Source: Anaerobaca sp035448545
Lineage (GTDB): Bacteria; Planctomycetota; Phycisphaerae; Sedimentisphaerales; Anaerobacaceae
DNA: 64,000 bases
Assembly (NCBI GenBank): GCA_035448545.1
Contig: DAOTJE010000005.1
Span: 62,001 to 126,000, forward strand
Direction of reading: 5' to 3'
Positions 8,460-17,015 of this stretch are shown in pieces. Under the pieces are notes generated by a model. The model worked only from the letters and a program-made list of their open reading frames with translations, was not told the origin of the DNA and did not search any database. Made by a program: the position numbers and the translations under genes. Position 1 is the first letter of the stretch, and the number at the start of each line of letters is the position of its first letter.

Positions 8460-10244
8460 ATGACAGCGAGCACCGGTCAACAGGGCCCGGCATCGGGCAA
8501 CAAGCAGACGGCACGCGAGAACACGCGCATCGAGCGGGACCGCGAGATGATCCGAGCGGCCCGGGCGAAAGGACCGGCGGCGCTGCTCAAGACATTCGTT
8601 CGGCTGTCGGGTCCGGGCTGGCTTCAGAGCGGGATCACCGTCGGCGGCGTGTCCTTCGCCTCCAGCCTGTACCTCGGCGTGCTCAGCGGCTTCACGTTCC
8701 TGTGGCTCCAGCCGGTGGCCATGATGTGGGGCATTGTCATGCTGGCGGCCATCGCCTACGTGACGCTGTCCAGCGGGGAGCGCCCGCTGCGGGCGATCAA
8801 CCAGCACGTCAGTCCGGTGCTTGGCTGGAGCTGGCTGCTGGCCTCGATGGCGGCCAACCTTGTGTGGTCGATGCCGCAGTTCAGCTTGGGCACGGCGGCG
8901 ATTCAGCAGAATCTTCTGCCCGGTGTTTTTGGCGGCGGCGAAGGCAGCCTGATCCAGGGCGGCGCCGCCCGCGTGGTGGCGGTGTTGCTGTTTCTTGGTG
9001 TGTGCATCACGGTCTCGATGTTTTACAGTCTGGGTGGTCGCGGCGTACGCATCTTCGAGAACGTGATCCGCGCCATCGTCAGCATGATCGTGCTGTGCTT
9101 TCTGGCGGTGGTGGTGAAGCTGTCGATCGAGGGGGCGATGAACTGGGGCGATGCGGCCGAGGGGCTGGTGCCGAGGCTGCGGATGCTGTTCCGTCCCGTC
9201 GAGAGTCTGACGCCCTATCTCCAGGCGGTGGCCGAGGGAGGGCGGGCCTATTGGACCGAGCTGATTACCAGCCAGCAGCGCGGTGTCATCATCAGCGCCG
9301 TCGCCGCGACGGTGGGCATCAACATGACCTTCATGTTCCCGTACTCGATGATGCGGCGGGGCTGGGACAAGGACTTCCGCGGCCTGGCCATCTTCGACTT
9401 GTCCACCGGTCTGTTTGTCCCGTTCGTTCTGGCGACCGGTTTCGTCGTCATGGCCGCCGCCTCGCAGTTCCATACCAGACCGGCGCCCGGCTTCGTGCCG
9501 GAGGTCGAAGGGGAGGTCGTGACGGTCGCCCCGGCGGCGAACCTGGTCGGTCCCTACAACGCGTTGCTGGAGCAGCGTCTGGCCTTTGAGATCGGCAAGG
9601 ACGCGTTCGACAGACTGGCGCCGGAGGCGCGGAAGCAGGCGGTTGATGCGCTGCCGTACGCCGACAAACGCATGGCGGCCATGCTGGTCAAGCGGGACAA
9701 CTTCAATCTGGCCGACGCCCTGGCGCCGCTGACGGGCAAGGGTATCGCGCAATACGTCTTCGGTCTGGGTGTCATGGGTCTGGGACTCAGCGCCGCGACG
9801 ATCCTGATGTCCATCAACGGGCTGTGCTTCTGCGAGATGCTGGGCAAGACGCCGGGCGGATGGATCCAGCGGATTGGCTCGCTGATGGTCTCCGTCGGTG
9901 CGATCGGGGCCATCTTCTGGAAACAGCCGGCGCCCTGGCTGGCGATTGCGACGTCGGCCTTCTGCTCCGTGCTGCTGCCGATCGCCTACTTCACATTCCT
10001 GATCATGATGAACACCCGAAGCCTGCTCGGGGACGACATGCCCACCGGCGGACGCCGCGTCCTCTGGAATGTCCTGATGGTGTTCGCCACCGCCGCGGGT
10101 ACCTTCGTGAGCCTCTGGAGTCTGTGGCCGAGGATCGGCGCCTGGAGCCTCGTCCTGATCGGGGCCTTCATCGCATTGAGCCTGATCGTCCATGTGATCC
10201 GCATGGGAAAGGCCAAAGCCGGCGCGGCCGCCGCAAGAGTGTAA
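8460..10244 (+). CDS. Nramp-like polytopic membrane transporter
   Basis: A 594-aa multi-spanning membrane protein. After a charged 40-residue tail, the first membrane segments read LSGPGWLQSG... and then LQPVAMMWGIVML, which follow the Nramp (NRAMP/Slc11) layout. However, the metal-binding DPGN of TM1 is replaced by TVGGV, and the TM6 MPH motif is not intact (NMTFMFPYSMM is found instead). A soluble insertion of about 90 residues (roughly 345-435) interrupts the hydrophobic core. Divalent-metal transport is therefore uncertain; it could belong to a divergent branch with another substrate. The ribosome site AGGAGA precedes the ATG and a terminator follows the stop. Confidence 0.6.
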   Translation: MTASTGQQGPASGNKQTARENTRIERDREMIRAARAKGPAALLKTFVRLSGPGWLQSGITVGGVSFASSLYLGVLSGFTFLWLQPVAMMWGIVMLAAIAYVTLSSGERPLRAINQHVSPVLGWSWLLASMAANLVWSMPQFSLGTAAIQQNLLPGVFGGGEGSLIQGGAARVVAVLLFLGVCITVSMFYSLGGRGVRIFENVIRAIVSMIVLCFLAVVVKLSIEGAMNWGDAAEGLVPRLRMLFRPVESLTPYLQAVAEGGRAYWTELITSQQRGVIISAVAATVGINMTFMFPYSMMRRGWDKDFRGLAIFDLSTGLFVPFVLATGFVVMAAASQFHTRPAPGFVPEVEGEVVTVAPAANLVGPYNALLEQRLAFEIGKDAFDRLAPEARKQAVDALPYADKRMAAMLVKRDNFNLADALAPLTGKGIAQYVFGLGVMGLGLSAATILMSINGLCFCEMLGKTPGGWIQRIGSLMVSVGAIGAIFWKQPAPWLAIATSAFCSVLLPIAYFTFLIMMNTRSLLGDDMPTGGRRVLWNVLMVFATAAGTFVSLWSLWPRIGAWSLVLIGAFIALSLIVHVIRMGKAKAGAAAARV

Positions 10245-10267
10245 AGGACAATAACGGACTTCACGAC

Positions 10268-10304
10268 GAGCCCGGGGGACAGATCTCCGGGCTCGTTTTG
10301 TTTT
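10268..10304 (+). terminator. Intrinsic terminator after the Nramp-like gene
   Basis: Stem GAGCCCGG (10268-10275) pairs with CCGGGCTC (10287-10294), followed by GTTTTGTTTT. It separates two convergent genes and may serve only the plus strand. Confidence 0.8.
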
Positions 10305-10329
10305 CGGGCGGCGCCGAGCGTTCGTTGCT

Positions 10330-11073
10330 CTATTTGGCGGGGATCAGATCGGCTTGCAGCGTGCCCTTGGAAAGGCGGAAGTCCTTCAGACGAACGCGTT
10401 TGTCCTCCACCTCGAAGACCGGCTCGAAGGACTCGCCGGCCAGCAGAGACGCGGCGATCTTCGCCCGGATGTCATCGGTGTCGACGGGCACGGTCTCGAT
10501 ACGCTCCTGGTACATCTTCTTCGCCAGCATCTTGGCAATCAGCGTGATGTTCACGGCGCCGACTTTGACCTTCGCAACGTTCAGGTTCAGCAGCCCGGCG
10601 TCGTCAAGCTGCGGCTCCATCTCCACGGTGATCACCAGATTGGCCTTCTCGATGTCAGCGGTGCCCATCAGGACGATGCGGCCGGGATGGAACAGCACTT
10701 CGGGCGCCGAGAAGACCACTCCGCCCGTCTCACGCGGCCATCGCAGCCGCCCGATCGCTTCATTGAGGGTCTGGTCGAGCACCGTCAGGGTGAACGGACG
10801 CTGACTCTGGGCCCCGTTGTAGAGCTGCGGGCCCAGTTCATGGGACAGATAGGGGTGAACGCGCTCGCTGTTGGTCCCGGAGATCTCGCGCACCGCCGGA
10901 CGATACCGGGCCGGCCTGTACAGCAGCAGCGCCAGAACGACCACCGCGACGGTCAGGTCGATCAGCAGCCAGTAGAAGAGCTTCCTGTGTTTCGGTCTCT
11001 TCTTTGGCCTCTTCTCGGGGACCGGCGCCGCGTCGTGCGTCTGCGGTCCCGTTGTGTTATTGGCCAGCGTCAT
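10330..11073 (-). CDS. Single-pass membrane-anchored protein, YpmS/DUF2140-like
   Basis: A 247-aa protein with a basic cytoplasmic tail (KRPKKRPKHRK), one membrane segment (about residues 32-52: LFYWLLIDLTVAVVVLALLL) and an extracytoplasmic domain. The domain pattern includes LTVLDQTLNEAIGRL, then VLFHPGRIVLMGTADI, then LNLNVAKVKVG. It resembles YpmS/DUF2140-type lipid-binding-like domains, but this is a weak resemblance judged by eye. No operon partner: it converges on the Nramp-like gene and is divergent from pyrF. Confidence 0.6.
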   Translation of the reverse strand: MTLANNTTGPQTHDAAPVPEKRPKKRPKHRKLFYWLLIDLTVAVVVLALLLYRPARYRPAVREISGTNSERVHPYLSHELGPQLYNGAQSQRPFTLTVLDQTLNEAIGRLRWPRETGGVVFSAPEVLFHPGRIVLMGTADIEKANLVITVEMEPQLDDAGLLNLNVAKVKVGAVNITLIAKMLAKKMYQERIETVPVDTDDIRAKIAASLLAGESFEPVFEVEDKRVRLKDFRLSKGTLQADLIPAK

Positions 11074-11224
11074 GTCGGTGCGATCCTGTGAAACCGCCGG
11101 AGGGTGACAATCCTATGGGCCGCGCACCACCCTGCCGACCCGAGAATTCAATCCCGTTCCGTCCGCGTCCTCCGGCCCGGCGGGAATCGTTGCCCGCAAA
11201 TGGGTCCGGAAGCCGAAATCTGTC

Positions 11225-11253
11225 TTGCCCGATCGTGTCGGCGTGATTATAGT
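11225..11253 (+). promoter_or_regulatory. Sigma70-type promoter of pyrF
   Basis: -35 TTGCCC (11225-11230), 17-bp spacer, -10 TATAGT (11248-11253). The predicted start near 11260 leaves a leader of about 140 nt before the pyrF ATG. Nothing else is recognised in the 11074-11397 gap. Confidence 0.65.
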
Positions 11254-11397
11254 GGTTCGCACGTTTAAGAAAAGGGTTTTTGTGGCCGGGTTCGCGTCGG
11301 GTTCGGCACCGCCGAGCGGTTCGGATCGTGCGAGGGGGGCGCAAGTCCGGACGAATGGTGTGACCTGGAGCATTTGGAAAGAAAGGTTATTGGAGCT

Positions 11398-12348
11398 ATG
11401 GCGAGCCACTTTGCGGACCGGTTGCGTGAGGCTGTGCAGGCGAAGAAGACGTCCCTAATCGTCGGGTTGGATCCCGTGTACAGCCGGCTGCCGGCCGCGA
11501 TTACCAGCCACCGCCAGATGAACGACGAATTCGATGCGGCCGCCGCCGTGGATGCGATTTTCGACTTCTGCACCCAGACGATGCGGATCGTCGCGCCGAT
11601 GGTGCCGGCGATCAAGATCAATATCGCCTATTTCGAGAAGTACCTTTGGGAAGGTCTGGAAACGTACTACGCCCTGATCAACGAGGCCAATGATCTGGGC
11701 CTGGAGATCATCGGCGACATCAAACGCGGAGACGTGGGCCATACGGCGGAGATCTACGCTGCGGCGCACCTTCAGAATCCTGAGCTTGCCGGTCTGGAAG
11801 ACACGCTGGCGCCCGATGCGATTACCATCAACGGCTATCCCGGTTCTGACGGCATCGAGCCGTTCGCCCAGATGGCCGATTCGCAGGGCAAGGGCGTCTT
11901 CGTGCTGGTGCGCACGAGCAACGCCTCGGCTGCGGCGATCCAGGATTTCACCGATGCGCAGGGGCAGGCGCTGTACGAGAAGATGGCCCAGATCGTCAAC
12001 GAGATTGCGACCCGCCCCGGTCGTGTCGGCAGCAGCGGATACAGCAACATTGGCATGGTCGTTGGCGGGACTGCGCCGGAGGTGACCGCGGCGCTGCGCA
12101 CGAAATACGACAAGATCTGGTTCCTGGTGCCCGGATATGGCTCGCAGGGGGCCAGCGCCGCCGACTGCCTGCGGTTCTGCAAGCCCAACGGGACCGGGGC
12201 GCTGATCAACGCGTCGCGCTCGATCATCTACGCCTATGAGAAGCCAAAGTACCGCGACCAGTTTGGCGACGACTGGAAGAAGTGCATCGAGCAAGCGGTG
12301 ATCGACGCGAAGGTCGAGCTGGCGACCGCCATGCAGAGCAAGCTGTAG
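11398..12348 (+). CDS. pyrF: Orotidine 5'-phosphate decarboxylase, subfamily 2
   Basis: Decarboxylates OMP to UMP, the last step of de novo pyrimidine synthesis. The 316-aa length and motif order fit the longer subfamily 2: SLIVGLDPVYSRLP near the N-terminus, then the catalytic IIGDIKRGDVGHTA, then the phosphate-binding LVPGYGSQG. The ATG giving MASHFADRL matches family starts; a TTG eight codons upstream is also open. It is probably the first gene of a short run with menG and murD. Confidence 0.95.
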   Translation: MASHFADRLREAVQAKKTSLIVGLDPVYSRLPAAITSHRQMNDEFDAAAAVDAIFDFCTQTMRIVAPMVPAIKINIAYFEKYLWEGLETYYALINEANDLGLEIIGDIKRGDVGHTAEIYAAAHLQNPELAGLEDTLAPDAITINGYPGSDGIEPFAQMADSQGKGVFVLVRTSNASAAAIQDFTDAQGQALYEKMAQIVNEIATRPGRVGSSGYSNIGMVVGGTAPEVTAALRTKYDKIWFLVPGYGSQGASAADCLRFCKPNGTGALINASRSIIYAYEKPKYRDQFGDDWKKCIEQAVIDAKVELATAMQSKL

Positions 12349-12406
12349 GTGCTCTTCGTCGTCCGCGGTGGTGGACCAGGGACGGAGTCGTTCTCGGGTG
12401 CGGCGC

Positions 12407-13156
12407 ATGCAAAAGGGTGTTTCTACGACGAACGAGGCATCGTGCGCAGCCGCGTGCTGCACCGGACCGATGTTCGACCGGATCGCCCCGACCTACGACC
12501 TGCTGAATCATCTTTTGTCGTTTGGGAGAGATGTCTCCTGGCGTCGCCAGGCTGCACGGTGCATCGGGGGTGACGGGCCGCGGCGGGTCGTCGACCTGGC
12601 GACGGGTACGGCCGACCTGCTGATCGCGCTACTGCGAGAGCATCCCCACGTTGTCGATGCCGTCGGGCTGGACTGCTCCGATCAGATGCTGGCGCTGGGG
12701 CGCGACAAGCTGCGTCGGTACGGCTTGGCCGCGCGGGGGCGGCTCGTGCGTGGCGATGCGACACGGACATCGTTTGCGGACGGGAGTTTCGACGTGGTGA
12801 CGATGGCGTTCGGGATTCGCAACACGCCGGACCCGCAAGCCACTCTTGCCGAAATCTATCGACTCCTGGCACCCGGTGGCGCCGCCGTGATCATCGAGTT
12901 TTCCCTGCCCGCCCGCACCGTGGTGCGATGGGGGTATCTCGCGCATCTGCGCCTCGTCGTGCCTCTGATCGGTGCGCTGGTGTCCGGAGATCGGCGCGCC
13001 TACCGATATCTCAACCAGTCCATCGAGTCCTTTCACGGCCCGGCCGCGTTCTGTGCGATGATGGAACAGGTAGGCTTTTGCGGCGTCTCGGCGCAGCCTC
13101 TGACCGGAGGCGTCGCTTCGATCTACAGGGGCGGCAAGCGGGCGGGAAACGGGTGA
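12407..13156 (+). CDS. ubiE: UbiE/MenG-type quinone methyltransferase
   Basis: SAM-dependent C-methyltransferase of the UbiE/COQ5 family, which methylates demethylmenaquinone or the ubiquinone precursor. The signature MFDRIAPTYDLLNHLLSFG is followed by the SAM motif VVDLATGTADLL, then the acidic strand VGLDCSDQM, GDATRTSFADGSFD, and FGIRNTPD. Start is uncertain: GTG 12368, ATG 12407 or ATG 12470 (which begins directly at MFDRIAP). The middle ATG is used; about 20 residues precede the conserved core. It ends 3 bp before murD, suggesting co-transcription. Confidence 0.88.
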   Translation: MQKGVSTTNEASCAAACCTGPMFDRIAPTYDLLNHLLSFGRDVSWRRQAARCIGGDGPRRVVDLATGTADLLIALLREHPHVVDAVGLDCSDQMLALGRDKLRRYGLAARGRLVRGDATRTSFADGSFDVVTMAFGIRNTPDPQATLAEIYRLLAPGGAAVIIEFSLPARTVVRWGYLAHLRLVVPLIGALVSGDRRAYRYLNQSIESFHGPAAFCAMMEQVGFCGVSAQPLTGGVASIYRGGKRAGNG

Positions 13157-13159
13157 CGT

Positions 13160-14539
13160 ATGAAGGCATCGGATCTGGCGGGCAAGAGAATTCTGGTGAT
13201 GGGCCTGGGTCGCTTCGGCGGAGGCGTGGATGTGGTCCGGTATGCGGCCGGCGCCGGCGCGCATGTCACCGTTACCGACCTGGCATCCGAGACCCAACTG
13301 GCTGATTCCATTCGACAACTGGACTCGTGCTCCGGTGTCGCCTTCCGGCTGGGCCTGCACGATCCGGACGACTTCGCGTCCGCCGACATGGTGGTCGCCA
13401 ATCCCGCGGTCAAGCCCGACAACCGCTTTCTCGAAGTGGCTCGCCGGCATGGCAAGATCGTCACCTCGCAGGTGGGCCTGTTCTTTCAGTTGTGTCCGGC
13501 ACGCATCGTCGGGATCACGGGCGCCAACGGCAAGAGCACCACGACCACGCTGACCGCACATCTGCTTCGCCGGGCCCAGAGTGACAGACCGTACGGCAAC
13601 GTCTGGCTCAGCGGCAACATCGGCGATCAGCCCCTGCTGACCATCGTCGATCGCGTCCAGCCGAATGATGTGGTGGTCCTGGAATTGTCGAGCTTCCAGA
13701 TCGAGCAGCTGGCGGAGATGGGCGAGGCCCCGCAGATCGCGCTGCTGACGAATCTGACGCCGAACCATCTGGACCGCTACGGTACGTTCGAGGCCTACTG
13801 CGCCGCCAAGGAAGGCCTGTTCAAGTATCAGCGGCTCGACGGCCGGATGCCGGCGGTCTCTCTGTTCAACGCCGAGGATGAAGTCGGCTCGCGCTGGTTC
13901 GAGCGCTATAGCGGACAGAGCGGGCGGGTCTGCAAGAAGTTCTCCGCCGACGATGTGCCCGACAGATTCCGCCGGGTGTACCAACTGCCCGGCCGGGCCT
14001 ACCTGTCCAACCTGGCCGGCGCCGTGGCGATCGCCAGGAATCTGGGTGTCCGCGACGATTCTATCGAGGCGTCGCTGCCGCAGTTCCAGGCCTTGCCGCA
14101 TCGCCTGGAACTGGTGGCCGAAGGGCACGGCGTAAGCTGGTACAACGATTCCAAGGCGACTACGCCCCTGAGCAGCATCGTTGCCCTGGAGGCTTTCGAC
14201 CGGCCCGAAATCCTCATCGCGGGCGGCTACGACAAGCATCTGCCGTTCGATGAGCTCGGACGCAGGATCGCTCAGAAGGCCAAAGTTGCCATCCTGATCG
14301 GACAGACGGCGCCGCTGATCGCCCGGGCGATTGAAGCCGGATCGAACGGCCGCTTGCAGACGCACGTTGCGTTCGCCAAGTCGCTCGCCGAGGCAGTGCG
14401 GACCGCCCACGAGCTGGCCTGCCCCGGCGACGTCGTGCTGCTCAGTCCCGCCTGCGCCAGCTACGACATGTTCGAGAACTACCAGCAGCGCGGCTACCAA
14501 TTCGCCGAACTGGCGCGAGAGTTCGCCGCCGAGTTATAG
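13160..14539 (+). CDS. murD: UDP-N-acetylmuramoylalanine-D-glutamate ligase
   Basis: Adds D-Glu to UDP-MurNAc-L-Ala in cytoplasmic peptidoglycan synthesis. The 459-aa protein has the Mur-ligase order: Rossmann-like N-domain (LVMGLGRFGGG), ATP P-loop GITGANGKSTTTT, ELSSFQ, NHLDRYGTFEAYCAAK (including the carbamylated Lys region), PHRLELV, NDSKATT, GGYDK, and the MurD-typical LLSPACASYDMF. It starts 3 bp after the methyltransferase stop. It is not in a dcw cluster here, which is unusual but not rare outside Proteobacteria and Firmicutes. Confidence 0.96.
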   Translation: MKASDLAGKRILVMGLGRFGGGVDVVRYAAGAGAHVTVTDLASETQLADSIRQLDSCSGVAFRLGLHDPDDFASADMVVANPAVKPDNRFLEVARRHGKIVTSQVGLFFQLCPARIVGITGANGKSTTTTLTAHLLRRAQSDRPYGNVWLSGNIGDQPLLTIVDRVQPNDVVVLELSSFQIEQLAEMGEAPQIALLTNLTPNHLDRYGTFEAYCAAKEGLFKYQRLDGRMPAVSLFNAEDEVGSRWFERYSGQSGRVCKKFSADDVPDRFRRVYQLPGRAYLSNLAGAVAIARNLGVRDDSIEASLPQFQALPHRLELVAEGHGVSWYNDSKATTPLSSIVALEAFDRPEILIAGGYDKHLPFDELGRRIAQKAKVAILIGQTAPLIARAIEAGSNGRLQTHVAFAKSLAEAVRTAHELACPGDVVLLSPACASYDMFENYQQRGYQFAELAREFAAEL

Positions 14540-14748
14540 GAATCTCCCGTCCGGCTGCCGATCCCGCCGCAAAAAATCTCTCCCTCCGTCTCGCGTTTTT
14601 CGGCTCGAAATGGACGGATCGTCCATCACAGGGGAGTCCTCTACCTTTTTCTCGGTGGTCCTGCGTCAAGTCGATGCCTTCCCGGGCCGATGGCTCCTCT
14701 GAATGACGCTGTAACAGCCCGGAGAAGGTCTTCGGAGGACAAAAACAC

Positions 14749-15141
14749 ATGGACACGACAAGTGAACGACGGCTTGAGGAGAGGTTGCACTACCATTGGC
14801 CCATCTGGTTTGCGGAAGACACCAACGGAGAGTTGTGTCAGGGACAGATGTCGGACATTTCCAGTCGCGGCGCGGCGTTCACCTGCTACGCAAACCATCA
14901 CTGCCCCTATCCCGGTGAGCACATCGCCGCTCGTTTCAGCGTTCCTCGCTACGGCCAGGATGGTTCATTCGACATGGTCGACTTCGTCCGCACCGGCCAG
15001 GTCTGCCGCGTGGACCACGTCAACAGCATTCTGCGGCGCATCGCGATCCAGTTCGCCGAGCCGCTGCCGTTCCATCCCGGCGAGCAGAGAACCGGTTTCG
15101 AGATCGATTCCGTCGAGGACGCGGAGTCTCTGATGGTCTGA
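14749..15141 (+). CDS. PilZ domain protein (c-di-GMP binding)
   Basis: A 130-aa single-domain protein. The N-terminal RRLEERLHY supplies the arginine motif and MSDISSRGAAF supplies the D/N-x-S-x-x-G motif of PilZ, followed by a beta-barrel-like region. A soluble c-di-GMP effector is expected. GGAGG lies about 10 nt upstream of the ATG. The 209-bp gap before it holds a perfect 7-bp-arm palindrome (14610-14626). It is convergent with the NIPSNAP gene; a link to the chemotaxis operon 30 kb away is only conceivable. Confidence 0.8.
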   Translation: MDTTSERRLEERLHYHWPIWFAEDTNGELCQGQMSDISSRGAAFTCYANHHCPYPGEHIAARFSVPRYGQDGSFDMVDFVRTGQVCRVDHVNSILRRIAIQFAEPLPFHPGEQRTGFEIDSVEDAESLMV

Positions 15142-15169
15142 CCGGCGTCTGGTTCGAGATGGCGTCCGA

Positions 15170-15949
15170 TCAGATCTGCGAATAGTCCGTCGGCCTCAGG
15201 ATGATGTCGGTGATGTTCGAGACAGTGTCCTTGTATTCCGGGTCCTGGCTCAGCTTCCGCCAGTCGGGGTCGTCGCGAAACACCTGCCATCGCTTGTCGC
15301 GATCGGCCATATCCTCGAACGCCAGCATGTAGGTCAGGTTCGGCTGCTGCGGGCCGATGATCGTCTCGCCAAAAAACACCGGATTCAGGCCGGTCTTTCG
15401 AAAGATGGCAATTTCGCCGCCTTCGTTGAACATCTCGATTTTCTTCTTGGCGGCCTTGATGCTGTGGCTCTCGTAGATGCGCATCTCGAAAATGCGCTTC
15501 TGGAAGCGGGGCGGTTCGAGCTGCGGCATGTGGCTGAACGCGGCCATCAGCGAGCTTTCGTAGCGGACGTAGCCGGGCTCGGAGATCGGCGCATCGACGA
15601 ACCCACTGCACTTTGTGCGAAACTCCTCATCCGCCATCAGCCGCGACGATGACTCCAGCACGGATTGCAGCGACGGATGCACCAGCAGCACGTAGAGCGT
15701 CGGCTTGCTGGGGCCGTACACCGCCTCGAACGCACCGACCGGCTTGATTCCGATCCGGTTCATCGCCGCGATGCCCACGTCCCGGAGGAAGTCGCCGACA
15801 CGTCCCCTGTTTGCACCGGAACAGAGGTGGTATTGGCGCAGCTCGAAGAACTGTCGCGGCGACGACACCTGCTCCGCCTCAGGTTGAGCCAAGGCCGGGG
15901 TGGCGACCGCCGCGCCCAGGCCCGTGGCCAGGAAATTCCGTCGATTCAT
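15170..15949 (-). CDS. Tat-exported NIPSNAP family protein
   Basis: A 259-aa protein starting at the second of two close ATGs. That one has AAGGAG about 8 nt upstream, whereas the ATG at 15958 abuts the site. The N-terminus carries a twin-arginine signal, RRNFLATGLG, ending near ALAQP. Two ferredoxin-like NIPSNAP repeats follow, starting FELRQYHLCSG and FEMRIYESHSIKAAKKK, each with an F-G/P-N type turn later. Such secreted NIPSNAP proteins are common in planctomycetes and have no established reaction. Confidence 0.8.
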   Translation of the reverse strand: MNRRNFLATGLGAAVATPALAQPEAEQVSSPRQFFELRQYHLCSGANRGRVGDFLRDVGIAAMNRIGIKPVGAFEAVYGPSKPTLYVLLVHPSLQSVLESSSRLMADEEFRTKCSGFVDAPISEPGYVRYESSLMAAFSHMPQLEPPRFQKRIFEMRIYESHSIKAAKKKIEMFNEGGEIAIFRKTGLNPVFFGETIIGPQQPNLTYMLAFEDMADRDKRWQVFRDDPDWRKLSQDPEYKDTVSNITDIILRPTDYSQI

Positions 15950-16088
15950 GGTTGCCATCTCCTTCTCTTGCGTGTCGATCCGGGGACTTTGCCGTTCCGT
16001 TGCCGATACGCTACCGGTCTGGAGCCTCTGCGTCAACGATCGGATCACGATTGCAGACGCGGCGTCACAGTAAGTCGGCACAAAGGAA

Positions 16089-16121
16089 CAGGGCGGAGCA
16101 CGGTGTTCGTTCTCCGCCCTG
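16089..16121 (-). terminator. Stem-loop between the CsgG-like and NIPSNAP genes
   Basis: Perfect 10-bp arms CAGGGCGGAG (16089-16098) and CTCCGCCCTG (16112-16121). On the minus strand it follows the CsgG-like stop by about 30 bp and leads into TTCCTTTGT, so it likely ends that transcript. Confidence 0.6.
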
Positions 16122-16152
16122 GAAGATGGCCTGAAAGGTCCTGTGATCAGCT

Positions 16153-16818
16153 TTATTTCTTTGGGGGCTGCGGGATTCTCGACGGAAGGGTCTCGCAGAC
16201 CTTCGCGATCACCTTCTTGACCTGCTTCTCCTGATCCGGGGACAGCGCGTTGCCGGCGACGCCGCCGACCACGCCGCCCGCGACACCGCCGATGACCCGG
16301 TCGCTGGTATCCCCGCCGGCCAGCACGGCGCCCGCCGCCGCGCCTGCGGCGGCGCCCACGAACGTGGCCAGGCCCTTGCCGGTGCTGCCCGAGCCGCTGC
16401 CAATCCACAGGATCGACGCGTCTTCCACGTCGAGCAGCTTGGCGGTCATCTCCATCTTATCCTTGTACTTGGGGATGTTGATGACCAGGACCGCCGGCAC
16501 GTTGCTGATCCGCCCGGCGCGAGCGGCATCCTCGTTCGAGGTTATGTCCGACGCCTGGAACTCCTGCTCCTTCAGGAGGGCCTGGACGCTCTGGCGCTCG
16601 ATCACGTTGTACCCTCGCTTCATCAGTTCCATCACGAAGAAGTCGCTGATCTGGTTCTTGACCACCTCGCCGTAGACGCGGCCGGTGACATCTACGATCG
16701 CCACCTTGTTGAGGCCGGCAAAATCATAACCGGCCATCGCGTAGCTCTCGCCCTGGCTCGACGCGCAGCCGGCCACCAGAGAAGCGCCCATCACGACGAA
16801 CAAACACACGGTTCTCAT
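16153..16818 (-). CDS. CsgG-like lipoprotein with glycine-zipper segment
   Basis: A 221-aa outer-membrane-type lipoprotein. The signal peptide ends in the lipobox SLVAGC. The body (VAIVDVTGRVYGE, then FFVMELMKRGYNVIERQ and LLKEQEFQASDIT) has the CsgG/DUF799-like pattern of small curli-export-related lipoproteins. Near the C-terminus is a Gly/Ala zipper (AAAGAAAGAVLAGG, then GGVAGGVVGG) typical of membrane-inserting segments. AGGAGGT lies about 8 nt upstream. A promoter precedes it and a stem-loop follows, so it is probably monocistronic. No curlin genes are nearby. Confidence 0.75.
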   Translation of the reverse strand: MRTVCLFVVMGASLVAGCASSQGESYAMAGYDFAGLNKVAIVDVTGRVYGEVVKNQISDFFVMELMKRGYNVIERQSVQALLKEQEFQASDITSNEDAARAGRISNVPAVLVINIPKYKDKMEMTAKLLDVEDASILWIGSGSGSTGKGLATFVGAAAGAAAGAVLAGGDTSDRVIGGVAGGVVGGVAGNALSPDQEKQVKKVIAKVCETLPSRIPQPPKK

Positions 16819-16874
16819 CGCTTTTTACCTCCTGTGTAGTGAAAAACCACCAATCTCAACCATCCGAACGCGTC

Positions 16875-16902
16875 ATGGTACCGATCTGCGACGTCCTGTC
16901 AA
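16875..16902 (-). promoter_or_regulatory. Candidate promoter of the CsgG-like gene
   Basis: Minus strand: consensus -35 TTGACA (16902-16897), 16-bp spacer, -10 TACCAT (16880-16875). Confidence 0.5.
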
Positions 16903-17015
16903 CTGTTTCCGCTTATTGGTTGCCAGGCGCACAGAGCGCCATCTACTTCCATAGAGGCACTTGGCGAGGCGATGGATACTACAAAAAGGCGAATTGTGTG
17001 TTCGAACACCTCCGG

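Noticed and set aside
14610..14626. Palindrome ATGGACG-GAT-CGTCCAT before the PilZ gene as an operator
   Set aside because: A single occurrence with no recognisable promoter next to it. It may be chance.
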